From Amoeboaphelidium protococcarum (taxonomy: Eukaryota > Aphelidiomycota > Aphelidea), in NCBI GenBank assembly GCA_023515745.1, contig JALECJ010000020.1, positions 1,364,001 to 1,428,000 of the forward strand: DNA of 64,000 bases, read 5' to 3'. Positions 11,970 to 27,886 of the stretch are shown here, piece after piece. The notes under the pieces were generated by a model. The model saw nothing but the letters and a program-made list of their open reading frames with translations, made no database searches and was not told the origin of the DNA. A program made the position numbers and the translations under genes. Each line of letters starts with the position of its first letter. The stretch's first letter is position 1.

Positions 11970-12789
11970 ATGTATTAGTCAAGGTAATGTAGTTTTCTAC
12001 TTGTTTGTAATCTTTGATTAATTAGAAGTACAATTAATATGTAGAACTGAATATGATAGAGGTGTGAATACCTTCTCCCCTGAAGGACGTCTATTTCAGG
12101 TTGAGTACGCAATGGAGGCTATCAAGCTGGGCTCTACCGCTGTTGGCATTTAAACTTCATAAGGTGTAATTCTTGCCGTTGAGAAGAGAGTCAACTCCCC
12201 GCTGCTGGAACCATCGTGTATTAGAAAGATTGAGGAGCTGGACACCCATATCGGTTGTGCTATGAGTGGTCTTACCGCTGACTCTCGCACCATCATCGAT
12301 CACGCCCGTGTGACGGCAGCAAATCACCACTTTGTGTACAACGAGAAAATTAAGGTGGAAAGTGTTGCGCAGGCGATCTGTGACTTGGCACTCAAGTTTG
12401 GTGAGGGAGCGGACGGAGAACAGGCGGTGATGAGTCGTCCGTTTGGCGTCGCTCTGCTGATCGCCGGCGTTGACGAGAAAGGACCGCAGTTGTTTCACAC
12501 TGATCCGTCTGGAACTTTTGTTCAATGGCAGGCCAAGGCTATTGGTGCCGGATCTGAAGGTGCATAGACGGAGCTGTAGGATTAGTATCATAAGAACATG
12601 ACTCTGGCAGAGGCTGAATCTTTGGCTTTGAAAATTCTGAAGCAGATCATGGAGGAGAAGTTGACTTCCGTGAATGTTCAAGTGGCCAGCGTTACCAAGG
12701 AGAATGGATTCCACATTTACGCTGAGAATGAGTTGTAGCAGATTATTGACAGAAATGTCGCGTCTAGCACCGAGCCATCTGCTCAATGA
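11970..12789 (+). CDS. PSMA5: 20S proteasome subunit alpha type 5
   Basis: Exon 1 is only 14 nt (11970-11983). It splices over a 61-nt intron to 12045-12789, giving 252 residues (human PSMA5 has 241). The alpha-subunit N-terminal signature follows the junction: [21 protein letters not shown], then [27 protein letters not shown] and [20 protein letters not shown]. This is a structural ring subunit of the 20S proteasome in cytosol and nucleus, the yeast Pup2 orthologue. The tiny first exon is needed to restore the YDR motif, so the intron is well supported. Confidence 0.97.
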
Positions 12790-13032
12790 TTATGTCTATT
12801 AAATTTACACTTTGTGAGTTTACTGTTTAGCCTGTATTATTTGTTGTATTATTTAGAGCCATCTACTGTGGGGGTCAAGTTGCCAAGAGACTGCCGTGAG
12901 ATGTTCATACTGAGGACAAACAAACAGTGCTGATTGATTACCCACTTGCCATTGATAGTGAGTGCTCTACTTTCATCTTTTACATTTATTAAATTTTTAA
13001 TTAAAAGAAGTTCTTTAATACCCAACTACGAA

Positions 13033-14708
13033 ATGCTGTCTGGAGATCAACGTGCTAATTTATCATCAACTTCTACTCAGTTTGCTCGCGTAGAGTATCT
13101 GTTACAGAGATCTCTCGGCGCTAGTACAGCCAAGATCACCTCTGCCACTGTGATATCTAATCCGCATTAGTTGTTGCAGTTTGAAAAGCAGGCTCAGGTA
13201 ATATAAATTTTGTAAATATATAATGTATTCATTTAAATACCTTTTCATGATTGTAGAATAAGACTGTTCTCGAGAGTTTTGTCGATGTGCAACAAGTGTC
13301 TGGATCTCATAGTGATGATGAATTAATCAAAAGACTGAGTTCACCCGAGTTTAAGCTTGCATCTGCCGCTGGTATGAAGTTCCCTGTTGGTAAGATCAAG
13401 TTGGAAAATGCATAGACAAAGAGCTAGACTTCCACCAAGATTGTTAAGAAGATGGTGGTGTTCAAAGTTGTCGTTGGGCGTTCCTAAATCGCTGATCCTG
13501 CGAATGTGATGAAAGACGATACTCCTGATGGTTACGACTCGTTCCTGATTAATCATGATGCAGCCAGCCCTACTAACTTTCATTACGATTACTGGATCAA
13601 GAACGCCTCCCAGGTACTGCCAGAGTACATCATCACGTTTGAATTTGACCCAATTGCTGAGAAGAACTCTCGTGAGAAGCCGATCTGTGACAATTGTGAG
13701 AAGGCATTTGCAACTGTTCACTGTGCCGCTGATGTAGCTAATCTATGTCAAGATTGTGATACGAATTTGCATAACGCCAATAAGCTTGCACAGCGCCACA
13801 TAAGAACGCCTATTGGGTAGGGAGCTGATGTTTTTGGACGTTGCCGTCACCACCCAGAGAAGGTGATTGAGTTCTTTTGTTCTCAATGCCACGTGCCCGT
13901 CTGCGTGCACTGTAAAATGGTTGGTAATCACTCGAGCGGCGAGGCTTCTAAGCATAAGCTGGTTGCTGTATCGGAGGCTTTTGATCAAGTGTTGAAAGAG
14001 AGTAAGATCAAGGACCAGGTGTTGGCGAACAAGAAGAAGGATATCTCAAAGAAAGTGGAGCAGATCCATGAACGGGCGCAGTAAGTTGAGTTGCAACATA
14101 AGGAATTGGAGGCCCAGTTACATGACATTTACAAGTCTGCTCTGGGTAAACTTAGCAACGAGGTAAATAAGAAACTACTGACTCTATCCGGAGATTAATG
14201 CGAACTCAAGAGATAGGAATGTGAGATTGACCAGCTTGAATCTTTCTTGGAGTACATAAGAACAGGTGTTGATGCTTGTCATCTTCTGAATAGTTGGAGC
14301 CGCCATCAGATGAGTAGACAGGAAATGCATCAGTTGAAGAATTTCCGAGAGTATATTGACGTGTTTTGCGACTTGAAGGTAGTTGGAGCATTAAGCGTGA
14401 CGTGCGACGAATCGATTTAGTCTGAAGTTGCATAGAGCTACTCTAATAAACCGGGTAAAATACGATAATAGCAAGTGTAATAAGTGTCTCGTAGCACTGC
14501 TCACGACGCAGCATCTTCTCGTGGTGGCCTGGCTGTAAGCACTGCTGGCACTGTGCCTGGGAATAGAGTAAGTAAGCGAACGTCAGACTTTTTTGCAGAG
14601 ACTTTGAACGCACTGGAAGACATGGGCTTAGAGAGATCATCGTACGTGAACAATTACAATGATGATGAAAAGTCGATTATCACGACTGCAGGATATGAAA
14701 AATACTGA
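13033..14708 (+). CDS. B-box zinc finger / coiled-coil protein (TRIM-like, no RING)
   Basis: Exons 13033-13197 and 13257-14708 encode 538 residues. A double zinc-binding B-box region covers about residues 195-285: CDNCEKAFATVHCAADVANLCQ with its CxxC pairs, then CRHHPEKVIEFFCSQC and CVHCKMVGNHSS. A long coiled coil follows (about 290-380), and a Ser/Gly-rich tail with NRVSKRTSDFFAETLNALE closes the protein. No RING finger is visible, so it is unlikely to be an E3 by itself. It more resembles protist B-box adaptor proteins. The function is unknown, and I infer a scaffolding role. The 59-nt intron ends TGTAG. Confidence 0.85.
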
Positions 14709-14800
14709 AAACGTTAGATCTGGTGCAAAGACTGACATCCGAACGAAGTAGGTAGAACAGATAAAGATGATGAATGTAGATTTACGATTAGGTTTTATTA

Positions 14801-15115
14801 CTAGTTTTCATTCAACAATTTCTTTAGCCTTTCAACCGTAATCTTTTAGGCCAGAACCACCTTGTCTCCTTAATGCAAGACTGGGACGAAGTAGTCATAT
14901 TTATCATGCCATCCTTCATTCTCCTTCTTGTCAATATTAACTACAGCGTAATCAAGATCCATACTATCCAACGCGTGCTGAGCCTACTCACAAAGTCCAC
15001 AGTTCTATCGCGTGAATAATGTATAGCCAGTGCGATTTAACAGCTATTAAGAAAAGTATGACTTATTATTCCAAATTTTAAGATGGATCACAGGTTTAAA
15101 TTTTCTATACAACAT
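14801..15115 (-). CDS. glutaredoxin/thioredoxin-fold protein (DUF836-like), stop codon ambiguous
   Basis: The ATG at 15115 opens a frame whose core reads YTLFTRQNCGLCEQAQHAL, then YAVVNIDKKENEGWHDKYDYFVPVL. This has the CxxC site and cis-Pro of small glutaredoxin-like proteins (the YDR286C/C5orf63 type). The natural end of the fold, after about 104 residues at LLNEN, coincides with three consecutive triplets TAG TAA TAA (14803-14795). Under the code used by every other gene these are Gln, and the frame would run on to TGA at 14501-14503, about 200 nt antisense into the B-box gene. I gave the short end. A hidden intron cannot be excluded, but no TGTAG acceptor is placed suitably. Confidence 0.7.
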
Positions 15116-15311
15116 CTAGAATGAAATTTTCATGAGTTTGATCGTAAAATTTCGTAGAATAGATCACTAATAGGTGACACTCACTTATAACATTGTTGGT
15201 AAAGTCTGCGATATTTTATTCGCGTAATATTTCAATGTAAAAGACATTACCAATAAAGACATTCTAAAGGTAAAGCTTATGTTTTGTAGTAACTATTCAC
15301 CAGTGTGATTT

Positions 15312-16137
15312 TAAGAGTAATAACCATAATGTGTGGATCCGCACATTCTTTACTCAGTTTCAACGCAGAAAGCGTGAATCCACACATTGTACATTTTAGC
15401 CGGTAACTCACTGAGAACATCTTTATTTGACATACGATTTATTCTTAGTATTATTGAGCATAGTATAAAGTATAAGAGCTAGCTGAAAAGTAATTTGCAG
15501 TGCGATTGTAAGAGTAATAACCATAATGTGTGGATCCGCACATTCTTTACTCAGTTTCAACGCAGAAAGCGTGAATCCACACATTGTACATTTTAGCCGG
15601 TAACTCACTGAGAACATCTTTATTTGACATACGATTTATTCTTAGTATTATTGAGCATAGTATAAAGTATAAGAACTTGTTGAAAAGTGATTTATAGAGT
15701 GATTTTAAGAGTATTAACCATAATGTGTGGATCCGCACATTCTTTACTCAGTTTCAGCTCAGAAAGCGTGAATCCACACATTGTAGATTTTAGCCGGTAT
15801 CTCATTGAGAACATCTTTATTTTGACATATAATGTATTCATTGTATTTATGAGCATAGTATAAAGTATAAGAGCTAGCTGAAAAGCGATTTATAGAGCGA
15901 ATCTAAGAGTGTTAACCAAAAAGTGTGGATCCGCACATTCTTTACTGAGTTTCAACGCAGAAAGCGTGAATCCACACATTGTACATTTTAGCCGGTAACT
16001 CACTGAGAACATCTTTATTTGACATACGATTTATTCTTAGTATTATTGAGCATAGTATAAAGTATAAGAGCTAGCTGAAAAGTGATTTATAGAGTGATTT
16101 TAAGAGTATTAACCATAATGTGTGGATCCGCACATTC
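15312..16137. repeat. 197-bp tandem repeat array, about 4.2 copies
   Basis: The marker GTGTGGATCC starts at 15331, 15528 and 15725, its variant GTGTGGATCC preceded by AAA at 15923, and again at 16120, so the period is 197-198 bp. Copies are about 90-97% alike by eye, and the last is cut off after the marker. Each unit holds an imperfect inverted repeat: GTGTGGATCC pairs with GAATCCACAC about 45 bp later, and inside it TTCAACGC pairs with GCGTGAA around AGAAA. It could form a two-tier hairpin. There is no long ORF of coding character in the unit. Confidence 0.95.
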
Positions 16138-16356
16138 GCGGTGACTTGACTGAACAGTTTCGGCCCTCACAGTTGTGGCCTGTTTTTACATCAGACGATT
16201 GAGCAAGCCCGCTGGGCTACTAGCAAACTAAGCATATATTACATGAACAATGAGTAAAAGCATGTAAATCGCTTTACTGAACACGATAGTTAACCAATAA
16301 CAATGAGATTCAACTTTAATATGAACAATCAATCACTCAAGGCTGTTTAATTTATC

Positions 16357-16713
16357 TCACGGACTATTGGATGATCTCTACTCTGATACTGGAGACGTGG
16401 TGATAGAATCAACTGAAGATCCTATATTAGCCAATGAGTCAGTGCTGGAGTCTACAGAGCACGAATGATTTACTTCGATTGCAGGCCACTATTACCCATG
16501 ATCGCAACAGAATAGAGAAGATTCATCGCTGCAGAAGTGATCAGCAGTAGATGGGCAGTCATTAACTGCGCAGCTATAGATGCAACTGTGATCTGTCGCG
16601 TGCTGACTATCAACAATGCTCAGCACTAAGACACATTTACAGCAGTAGTGAGCATCACCAGCGGTGTGATTCGCTAATTCGCTACAGGCGCAACGACTTA
16701 CAGAATTGACCAT
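16357..16713 (-). CDS. hypothetical Cys/His-rich small protein
   Basis: The ATG at 16713 opens 118 codons to TGA. The first 75 residues hold 15 Cys and several His in pairs (for example CACSELANHTAGDAHYCC, CAVNDCPS, HFCSDESSLFCCDHG), suggesting zinc binding, perhaps a degenerate B-box. The rest is Ser/Thr-rich. No homologue recognised. It begins about 580 bp beyond the satellite array. The Cys density is the only evidence, so it may be spurious. Confidence 0.35.
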
Positions 16714-18647
16714 TACTTCTCTCGTGCTATGAATTTACAACTATGCATCTCGTAAGCTAAGTTATTCAACAATTGTGGATAACTAGTCAATATCGGAGCT
16801 CTATCTGCTAAGAGCAAAGAGAGAATCTTGAAATATGCTTCCAGCAGACAATGACTTCCAATCATTCAACATAGACGCGCACTCTCTGTTAAAGCGCTCA
16901 ATGATCAGCATATTATCGGTATACCCTGCACTAACGCGCTATAGAAAGGCGACAACCAATGAAGAACAAACCAGCTGAGGGTCATTTCGAAACGCAAAAC
17001 TACCATAACTCAATTGCTTGGAAAAGTCCCCAATCCTGGTTGACCCACATCGCATTCGACAGGACAATGAGTGACGAATCAGTCAGCAATGTTGGGCTGA
17101 ACTGCGCTAACAATCCAGCGCGTGATACAACGCGCCCGACTGCTTCAGTTGATACTCTCAACAACTATGGATCCAATCTAAAAAGACGCAGAAAGCGCGC
17201 GCAGTATTTGACGGCTGTCACTTCTTCAACCAGCATCAATAGACTGATCAACAGCTTAGATATGAATTAGGAATATTACTCAACACCTGCAATAAACATG
17301 CAAGCCTCAATTAGCATTGTCACTCTCTGACAATCAGAAGCAGAGGGCGCCGTGGTGGAGTGAAGTAGTCTCCGTAAATCGCGCCCCAATATCTCTCTAT
17401 CAGTCTGGCTAAGTTCAACCAAGCTAATCGAACCATTGGGATCAAATTCCAAATTGGGCAGAAGCTATTCCATTTCTAGACTGGGTAGCGTACCAAAGAA
17501 CTAGTGAACGACGTAAAATTTCCGAGAGCAGTTGGTTTCCAGTCTAACAAGCTGGGCGGGCATTGCTCATTGCATTGTACAACGGACGTAATGTTAGAAA
17601 TGAACTCTACTCCAGTGACAAAGGACGCGTCGATAGAGCATTACCAAGACGGTTGGCAGTAGAATGATTGTCCTCTTAATCAATAATTGGAGATGATGCC
17701 ATTCCTAGAGCATTGGAAGCAGGAGAAGTACAGTTCTTGTCCACTGGATTGACTACAGTCAGATGCTTGGTCAGCCAATCAGCTCTTAGAGACGCCTACA
17801 ATATAAAATAGAGATCTTCAACCAATGCTTCAGTCTGGAAAGTAAACTTGTGATGGAAGTCTTCAGGTAGACCAAACTTCAAAGAAGTTTGTTGATGAAT
17901 TTCCAATCTTTGAGAACGCCATTTCCCCTTGGTGAAGTTACTATCTTCAACCTCACACCAAACAGGGACACAAAACCTGCCGCCAGAGACTGGGATTTTG
18001 TAGAAATTCAATATTGCAAGCAGAGCACGTTTCAGATCAGTATTACTTACGGCAGCTGCAGAAACATAAGTACGTGTTTTACTGTCTTCTTAAGGCGATT
18101 GCATTCTTGTAATTAGTGGTTGGCAGAGAGTGATGATCAAGTTGTAAATGAGTTTGTGGTACTAGGTAATGAGTGGATAAGAAAGTGAGCGTTAAGATCT
18201 GAAACGAGCATCAGCAAGGCGGTGAAACAGAGAGGCGTCGGCCGGATCAGGCAACTGCGGCGGCCATCTCTCAAACGCGTCTATGAAGTTCCAAAGTGTG
18301 GCTCCTCCGTGTCTACAATTGTTCCAGGGATTCCATTGCTTTAGATATAATAACAAACATTCTACACGTGGATTATGATATTTAATAATCCTATTTGACT
18401 TTCAATATCTACCTAAAAACAATAATTTATCTGATTGAAAAGTGAAGAACAGATCCGTCTCTTTACACTCTTGTGATTATCTTTCCCTGTCTCTCTCAAC
18501 CGCCCGCTCGCTTGCAACGTGCTGAATCAGAGAACTGTGTGGTCGTTAGCTTTTTCCCGTTCGTATTGTTGCTCTTTGATCTTCAGCATAACTATTGTTA
18601 CGTACCTAGTATAAAGTTAAACTGAATATATATATTAAGGCAAAGGC
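16714..18647. other. unresolved region, overlapping open frames on both strands
   Basis: Two kilobases with several long frames, none decisive. On the plus strand, an ATG at 16959 opens 123 codons with a basic KRRRKRAQY patch. A second frame is open about 17150-17750, and a third ends at TGA 18181-18183 with a plausible tail (VNEFVVLGNEW). On the minus strand, frames at 17200-18011 are also open and Leu-rich. With one stop codon, frames of 100-200 codons are not rare by chance, so I call no gene. A fast-evolving multi-exon gene is possible. Confidence 0.3.
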
Positions 18648-21600
18648 ATGCAATAAATGGTAGGCGTATATAGCATTTAGTTTTATTAGATTTTATGTTG
18701 AGTGAATTAAGTGTTGTAGAGCCTTGAATAGACTGTGGAGAACTTTTTTGACTCCAAGATCCCGTATGATTAAAAGGCTGCTCTAGGTATGAAATCGATT
18801 GGAACTGTCAACGTTTATTTTACCTCTCGATTTTAAAATATTCATGTAGAATCTCAGCTATAGTAATGGAAGATTAGACCGTAAGCTTGGAGGGAGGCCG
18901 TAAACATCCTATAAGGGCAGTCTAGTTAGAATATGCAGTGGTTCGCTTTATCCATGGTTGAGGTTGGTTATAATATTCGGTTCTTTTACAAGTTGAAGTA
19001 TTTATTGAATTGTAATGGCATGAATGTAGGAATCTATATTGAGACATTGGGAGGGAATTACAGATGGTGAATAAGAGTAGTTGAAGTAATTCTGCCTCAA
19101 TATTCTTGAACGACACAACCAGAATGGAGTGCTGTCGTTAATGTCCAGCAACAAGTTGATTAAAGTTATTGTGGACTTGGCCAAGAGAATGTGGCCTCAT
19201 AGATTTCCCGAACTACTTCCTCTGATTAATAAGTGTATCCTATCACCTCCACTCAGTCCGACGGGGAAGAAACTGACCAAGTCGCTGCATGCTGAGGCAT
19301 TTACTGGACTTTCTCTCTTGAAGACTCTATTGGAAGAGTTCCTGTCCGCTGGCAATAAGCCTGATATGTCTTCAGCCAGGAAATAGGAACTGAAGCATTT
19401 ACTGTTTAATGAGAATGCTGCATCTAATGGATCCATCATGTCGGGTGTGCTGCATCTATTAAAGATTACTCTGGATGGTATATACGGTGGAAGTGTTGGT
19501 GGTCAGCACGGAATTGGGGCAGGAAGTGGTGGTTATAATGTTCAATTTGGTGGTTCTGCGTTTCCATAGGTTGATGTTAAGCATTAGCGGAGTATTAGTG
19601 CAGATGGAAGGGAGCCAAGTTATCAACAGGCCTACTTGCCCAGTCCATAGGCTAATTCTCCTACACCTTAATACAATCAGTCCCAGGTGGTACAAATGGC
19701 TCTAAATCTCAGCTCTGTCAATTCGCGTCAACTCTTTACTAGTCCTATTTCGATAACACCAAGAGGTTAATTTGACTCTGAGAGTAGAGAATTGTGTGTG
19801 CTGACTCTGGATATTGTCGTCCTCATCTTTACTCATATTCCGCTGGATACTGCTAGTGGCTAGCAGTGCTTAAATATATATCTTCTGGATACAGTTTTAA
19901 AACTTGTGCACGTTAATGATTCCACCAGTGTCGAGATTGGCCATGCTGCGCTGAGTTGTATCAGTGAATTGCTATTGCGCAAGTTTATGCCACCACAAAG
20001 TAATGAGTACGTGACTGTCATATTTTTGCATATTTATGAGGTGCTGAAGCATTTAACTGATGATTCAGATAATAGTCTGATGGATGATTTGGATGATGAG
20101 TATCGATCCAGGTTTGCTGAATTGTTAACGCTATTCATGTAGAATTGCCTGGGGAAGATTGAGCGTCTATAAAATTTGCCACTTCCCAATCTATTGGAAT
20201 TGATGTACAAATTCACCATGCAGTAACCTGACGTGCTTGCGTTTAGAGAATGCTTGCTCATCTGGCATCAGATTGTCTTATTTATTCAGTATAGTCAAGA
20301 GACGTTGTAGTCTCCTACCTCTCGATTATAATAATAGATTCCTTAGTCTTAAACTCATTAAAAGTTGAAATAAGGTATGCTTATGCTGAGTCTTAACTTG
20401 TTGGCCAAGATGCAGTATACAGTGAATCCATCCTTTCTGCAGGATATTGAGGATGCAGTGGAGAACTCTAGTGGTTAGACTGATATGGATATGTATATCG
20501 ACGAATGTTTATCTATCCTGGAGCCTACACTGAAGCTGTATCCTCAGGAAGTGATTCAGGTGATTTGGGAAATGCATGAGAGACAGGTGGCCACCTTTTA
20601 ATAGATAATCGCGTAGTAATAACAGTAACAATAAGGCATGCAGTAAAAGTCTTTGTCCGAATCTGCTCATATCATGTACAGTTACAAAGACTTGAGAACC
20701 TCCACAAAGATTGTCGGTCACCTGGCTGAGGTATTTGTGGACAACTTTGAGGCCTCTCTGGATTCCACTTTCAGTCTTGTACTCAAGTTTTTGAGTGTGA
20801 TCAGTTCTTGTCTGAATGGATATGCGACCAACTAGGAGCATAATGACTACATTAAGCTGTGTACAGAATCGTATCTGGTGATTCAGTCTTATGTTTTTTG
20901 GTTGACCACTCTGTAATAGAAAGCGTGCGGTAAAGATAGTAATGGTGGTGGAAATTTTGACAATAAGAATCTACTATCAAAATTTGATGAGCTAAGTTAG
21001 AACATATTGAGTGCATGTATTGCTGTATTCAGGCCGGGAATGTCAAAGAGGGTGCAGCTGGCTGCTTCTCAGGTACTTTAGTCCATTTGTATAACTGTAA
21101 AGCCATAGAATCTGTTCTCATATGGAGATGTGGGTAATTTCGTGTCTAATATTCATTAGATATGTCAGGATATTCCACATGAAGTTAAAGCTAATGTCTA
21201 CTTTGGTGTCTCATCGGCGCTGTTGAATCTACTGCCTCATTTGAATAATGAGACCACGTAAGAGTATGCGGCCTTTGTATCCGGTGTTGTAGATCCATTT
21301 AAATAGCTACTTAATTAGGCTAGTAGTAATCAGTCTGTATTTGCAAATAATGAGATTCAGGATAGAATTGCGCATGTACTTGTCATCTTATCATCGATAC
21401 TGAAAAGTGTGGAGTGTGAAAAGGCTGCGGTGCGTTAGATTTTATACTCCACCATCCGGGATGTGGTTGGTCCTAGTGCTTAGTTGCTTAATGTATATAA
21501 TTAGAATGAGAAGCTTGTATTCTCAATCACCTCATTCCTGTTGTAGTTGGTTACCTGTGTTAAACGTTAGATTGCGCCAGAGTAGTTGGTTGGTATCGTT

Positions 21601-22437
21601 TAGCAATTACTATCCGTCTTCAATGAGCAGACCGTTGCCGCCTTATTGAATGATATCAATGAAGAATGCGCACATATCCTCAACAATGTCTTTAATATCA
21701 TGAATATTCTGGTGGAAGATCCATCCTCCTCGTCCAAAGTGTCACTATAGATTCTACCAGACGTTTGTTAATTCTGCATCGGAAGATGTGCTCCAGTTCT
21801 GTAGTAAATTGATACAGGCAATGCAATACTGAGTCGTCCTGTATTCTTTGAACTTATAAAGTCAATCGTTGTGAATTAGTGGAAGTTGATATATCCTAAT
21901 GATAGCTCATCTGCAGTGGGCGGAAATTCTTTCAGTCAACAGGTTGCACTCTTTGATGGACTCATAAGCATATTGTTGAATGCTTTTCAGTCCACCAGTC
22001 CGGATTTAGTCAAGGCTGATATGTAGGTGCTGATTGAGATCAATAACAAGTGCAAGCTATTCTCATCCGCTCACTTTCGTCAAGATATGTTCACGGTGTT
22101 TGTAAGAGTGATCTTGTCGGTGCTGGTAGATAAGAGCCATGATCTGTTGCGTGATGAACTTATCCATTTCTTGTTTGTGATTGCAAGTAGTAGTGGTAGT
22201 GGTAATGGCGGAGATTTATAACAATTCTATACTTAAGCTGTGCCATTATTTCTTTAAGATAAGAATGATGTCTCTGTACGACACAGGTAATAGTTGTTGG
22301 AATCTATGAAGCCTGTTCGTGATTCTCCATCTTTTACTCTGGGTATGAATTAGTTTGTTGATGACTTGCTCTATTACTCGCGTATAGATTCTAGTGATGA
22401 TGCATCTTCGTAGCCATTGATGAGTATGTCATTTTGA
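18648..22437 (+). CDS. XPO6: exportin-6
   Basis: Four exons (18648-18659, 18720-18786, 18850-18962, 19030-22437) give 1199 residues (human XPO6 1125). The importin-beta N-terminal repeat QWFALSMVE is followed by segments that track human XPO6: LIKVIVDLAKRMWP, DMSSARKQELKHLLF, CISELLLRKFMPPQSNEY and, near the C terminus, DKSHDLLRDEL. Exportin-6 carries actin-profilin out of the nucleus with RanGTP. The 12-nt first exon (M-Q-Q-M) and three introns of 60, 63 and 67 nt, all ending TGTAG, are needed to reach the conserved start. A Gly/Gln-rich insert lies around 19470-19690. I know of no exportin-6 in ascomycete yeasts, so its presence is informative. Confidence 0.9.
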
Positions 22438-22668
22438 TTTATTGCTGATTAATTGCATTGGCACTGAATTGTTGATTAGTTATATTGCAGATTGCGACTA
22501 TCAGAATCAATGCTGGATCAGAAGCTCTAAACTACGAAATTAAATCGAAATTACGAGCATGCGGAATGTGAGATGTAAATTGAGATTGGCATAAAGATTA
22601 TAGCTTCTTATATTGTTCATGATACTTCACTTAAATTTTATAAAATATGATTATGATCAGACAATCAA

Positions 22669-26166
<3,498 letters not shown>

Positions 26167-26646
26167 ATTGATTTGACCTTAAAGACAGTTGAATGTAAAA
26201 GTTAACTATTACCAGTAGTTAAATAAAGCAATTATTATTACCGGAATGTTCAAAACGGAGTGAAAAGGGAAGTCGGTCGACGCGAAAGAATAACGAACGA
26301 ACGACCAGGCGAGCGTTTCAATATTGCTGTACCGAATGTTTCAGTGACGAGAGAGATATATAGACTTAGAGTCATGTGAAAGAGTGAGTGAGTGCGTGGA
26401 AAGAGAGACAGTTCCAAATGATTTTCCCGGTGGCCGTTTAAGAAGTAAAGAAATAAAAGTAGAGAGAGAGAAGATATAGATGGCGTGAGTCTTTAAGCGA
26501 TAAAGATACAACTCTTGGTAAATATTAAGATTTTACCTTGATGGTACTGAAGAACTATAAACATTTCGCGCGTTGAAATGGGTACAAAACCGAATCATAT
26601 TGAAAACATAATGATGATATTATCATGGATCAATCAAGTGATTCAT
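26167..26646. other. intergenic: USP7 promoter/leader and SDR 3' region
   Basis: No gene seen. The stretch at about 26340-26480 is purine-rich with GAGAGA runs on the plus strand, that is, pyrimidine-rich in the sense of USP7 transcription, which probably marks the USP7 leader. Confidence 0.4.
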
Positions 26647-27886
26647 TCACTATTACACCTTGTTCTTTTGCATTCGAGTAGACATGAACCAATTGCTGGC
26701 GAAAGCAAATGAATCGAATGCTAAATCTCCCAGCGTACCCATGAGACGCGTCAGGAAGCGAAACTATACTCCATACATGCCCTGTATTCCGATACAGTAA
26801 CGGGTGGCCGGTACTCTACTCTCGATGGCATCTCTCGCGGCAATGGCGACAAAAGAAGGAGGCGTTGATACAGAGCTAATAGTCTTGTAGAACTGAGTAG
26901 CCAATGGTATCCACTGACTGTAATACTTGAACTTGTCGCTACTTGGATCCTTCTGAATACTGGCAATCCATCCATCGTCCGCAGTACTGGAACTCTTTTC
27001 AATCAATGGACTATAGACCATACCTACATGATTTTACCACCAAAATGAATAAATATTAAGAATAAATTAAACACACTCAACATACTTACCTGGCTAGATG
27101 GAAGAGACAGCGATGCCTTGAGGCTTCAATTCTTGGCGCAGTGCATCGACAATAGCCTCCAGTGCATGCTTACTGCTCGAATAAGGACCGAATGTGGCCA
27201 GGGATATAACACCAGCAATACTTGAGGTGAACACAACACGTGGACTATACTGAGTATCTGCAACAGTCTTACGCAGCACCGGCAGGAAGGCTTAGATCAT
27301 ACGCAGAGCTCCAAACACGTTAACATCGTACATATCCTACATTGCCTTGACATCCATCAGCTCCACAGGCGTAGGATTGTGTACACCAGCATTACTCACT
27401 AGACTGACTAGGGCCATATTTTCAGTGCTGCACACCTTCTCAATCTACTGTTTGGCCTTATTGACTTGATCTTGTTTAACAACGTCGCAAATTAATGGCA
27501 TAATCTTGCCTACAAATATCTAATCAGAAGATAATTTAGGTTTAGCAATTATAAGTTTTAAAAGCGATAAAAGTACCTTTAGGATGGATGTTCTTGTTCA
27601 TCGCCTTCAGATCAGATACCAGAGCATCGCCATCGGACTGCTTTCTGACACAAGCGAAGACTGCGTAACCCAGAGAGGCCAGGTAAAGACTCATCTCCTT
27701 GCCGATTCCAGTGCTCGATCCAGTAATCAACACAGCAGGCTATGGCGCAAAATTCTTTACATCCGTAGAGGTGGCATTGAATCGAGGTACAAGTCCAGGA
27801 AGAGCATAACTTAGTATAAGATACAGTACACCTCTCGCAAACAGCAGCGACTGGAATAGAGGAGCAAACAACAATTCGGTACCCAT
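26647..27886 (-). CDS. short-chain dehydrogenase/reductase, membrane-anchored
   Basis: Three exons (27886-27577, 27509-27090, 27023-26647) encode 368 residues. An N-terminal hydrophobic segment (about residues 5-30) suggests ER anchoring. Then come the NAD(P) motif [11 protein letters not shown] (from about residue 52), LVSNAG, the catalytic Ser in FTSSIAG and the YSSSK pair (YxxxK). This layout matches classical SDRs of the retinol/11-beta-hydroxysteroid dehydrogenase type, with a long C-terminal substrate and helix extension. The substrate cannot be told from sequence. Introns of 67 and 66 nt end TGTAG, and the splices were fixed by the CDVVKQDQ and SIQPGMVYS frames. Confidence 0.9.

Noticed and set aside
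15312-16137. CRISPR array
   Set aside because: Units are 197 bp and tandem with no unique spacers, in a eukaryotic context.
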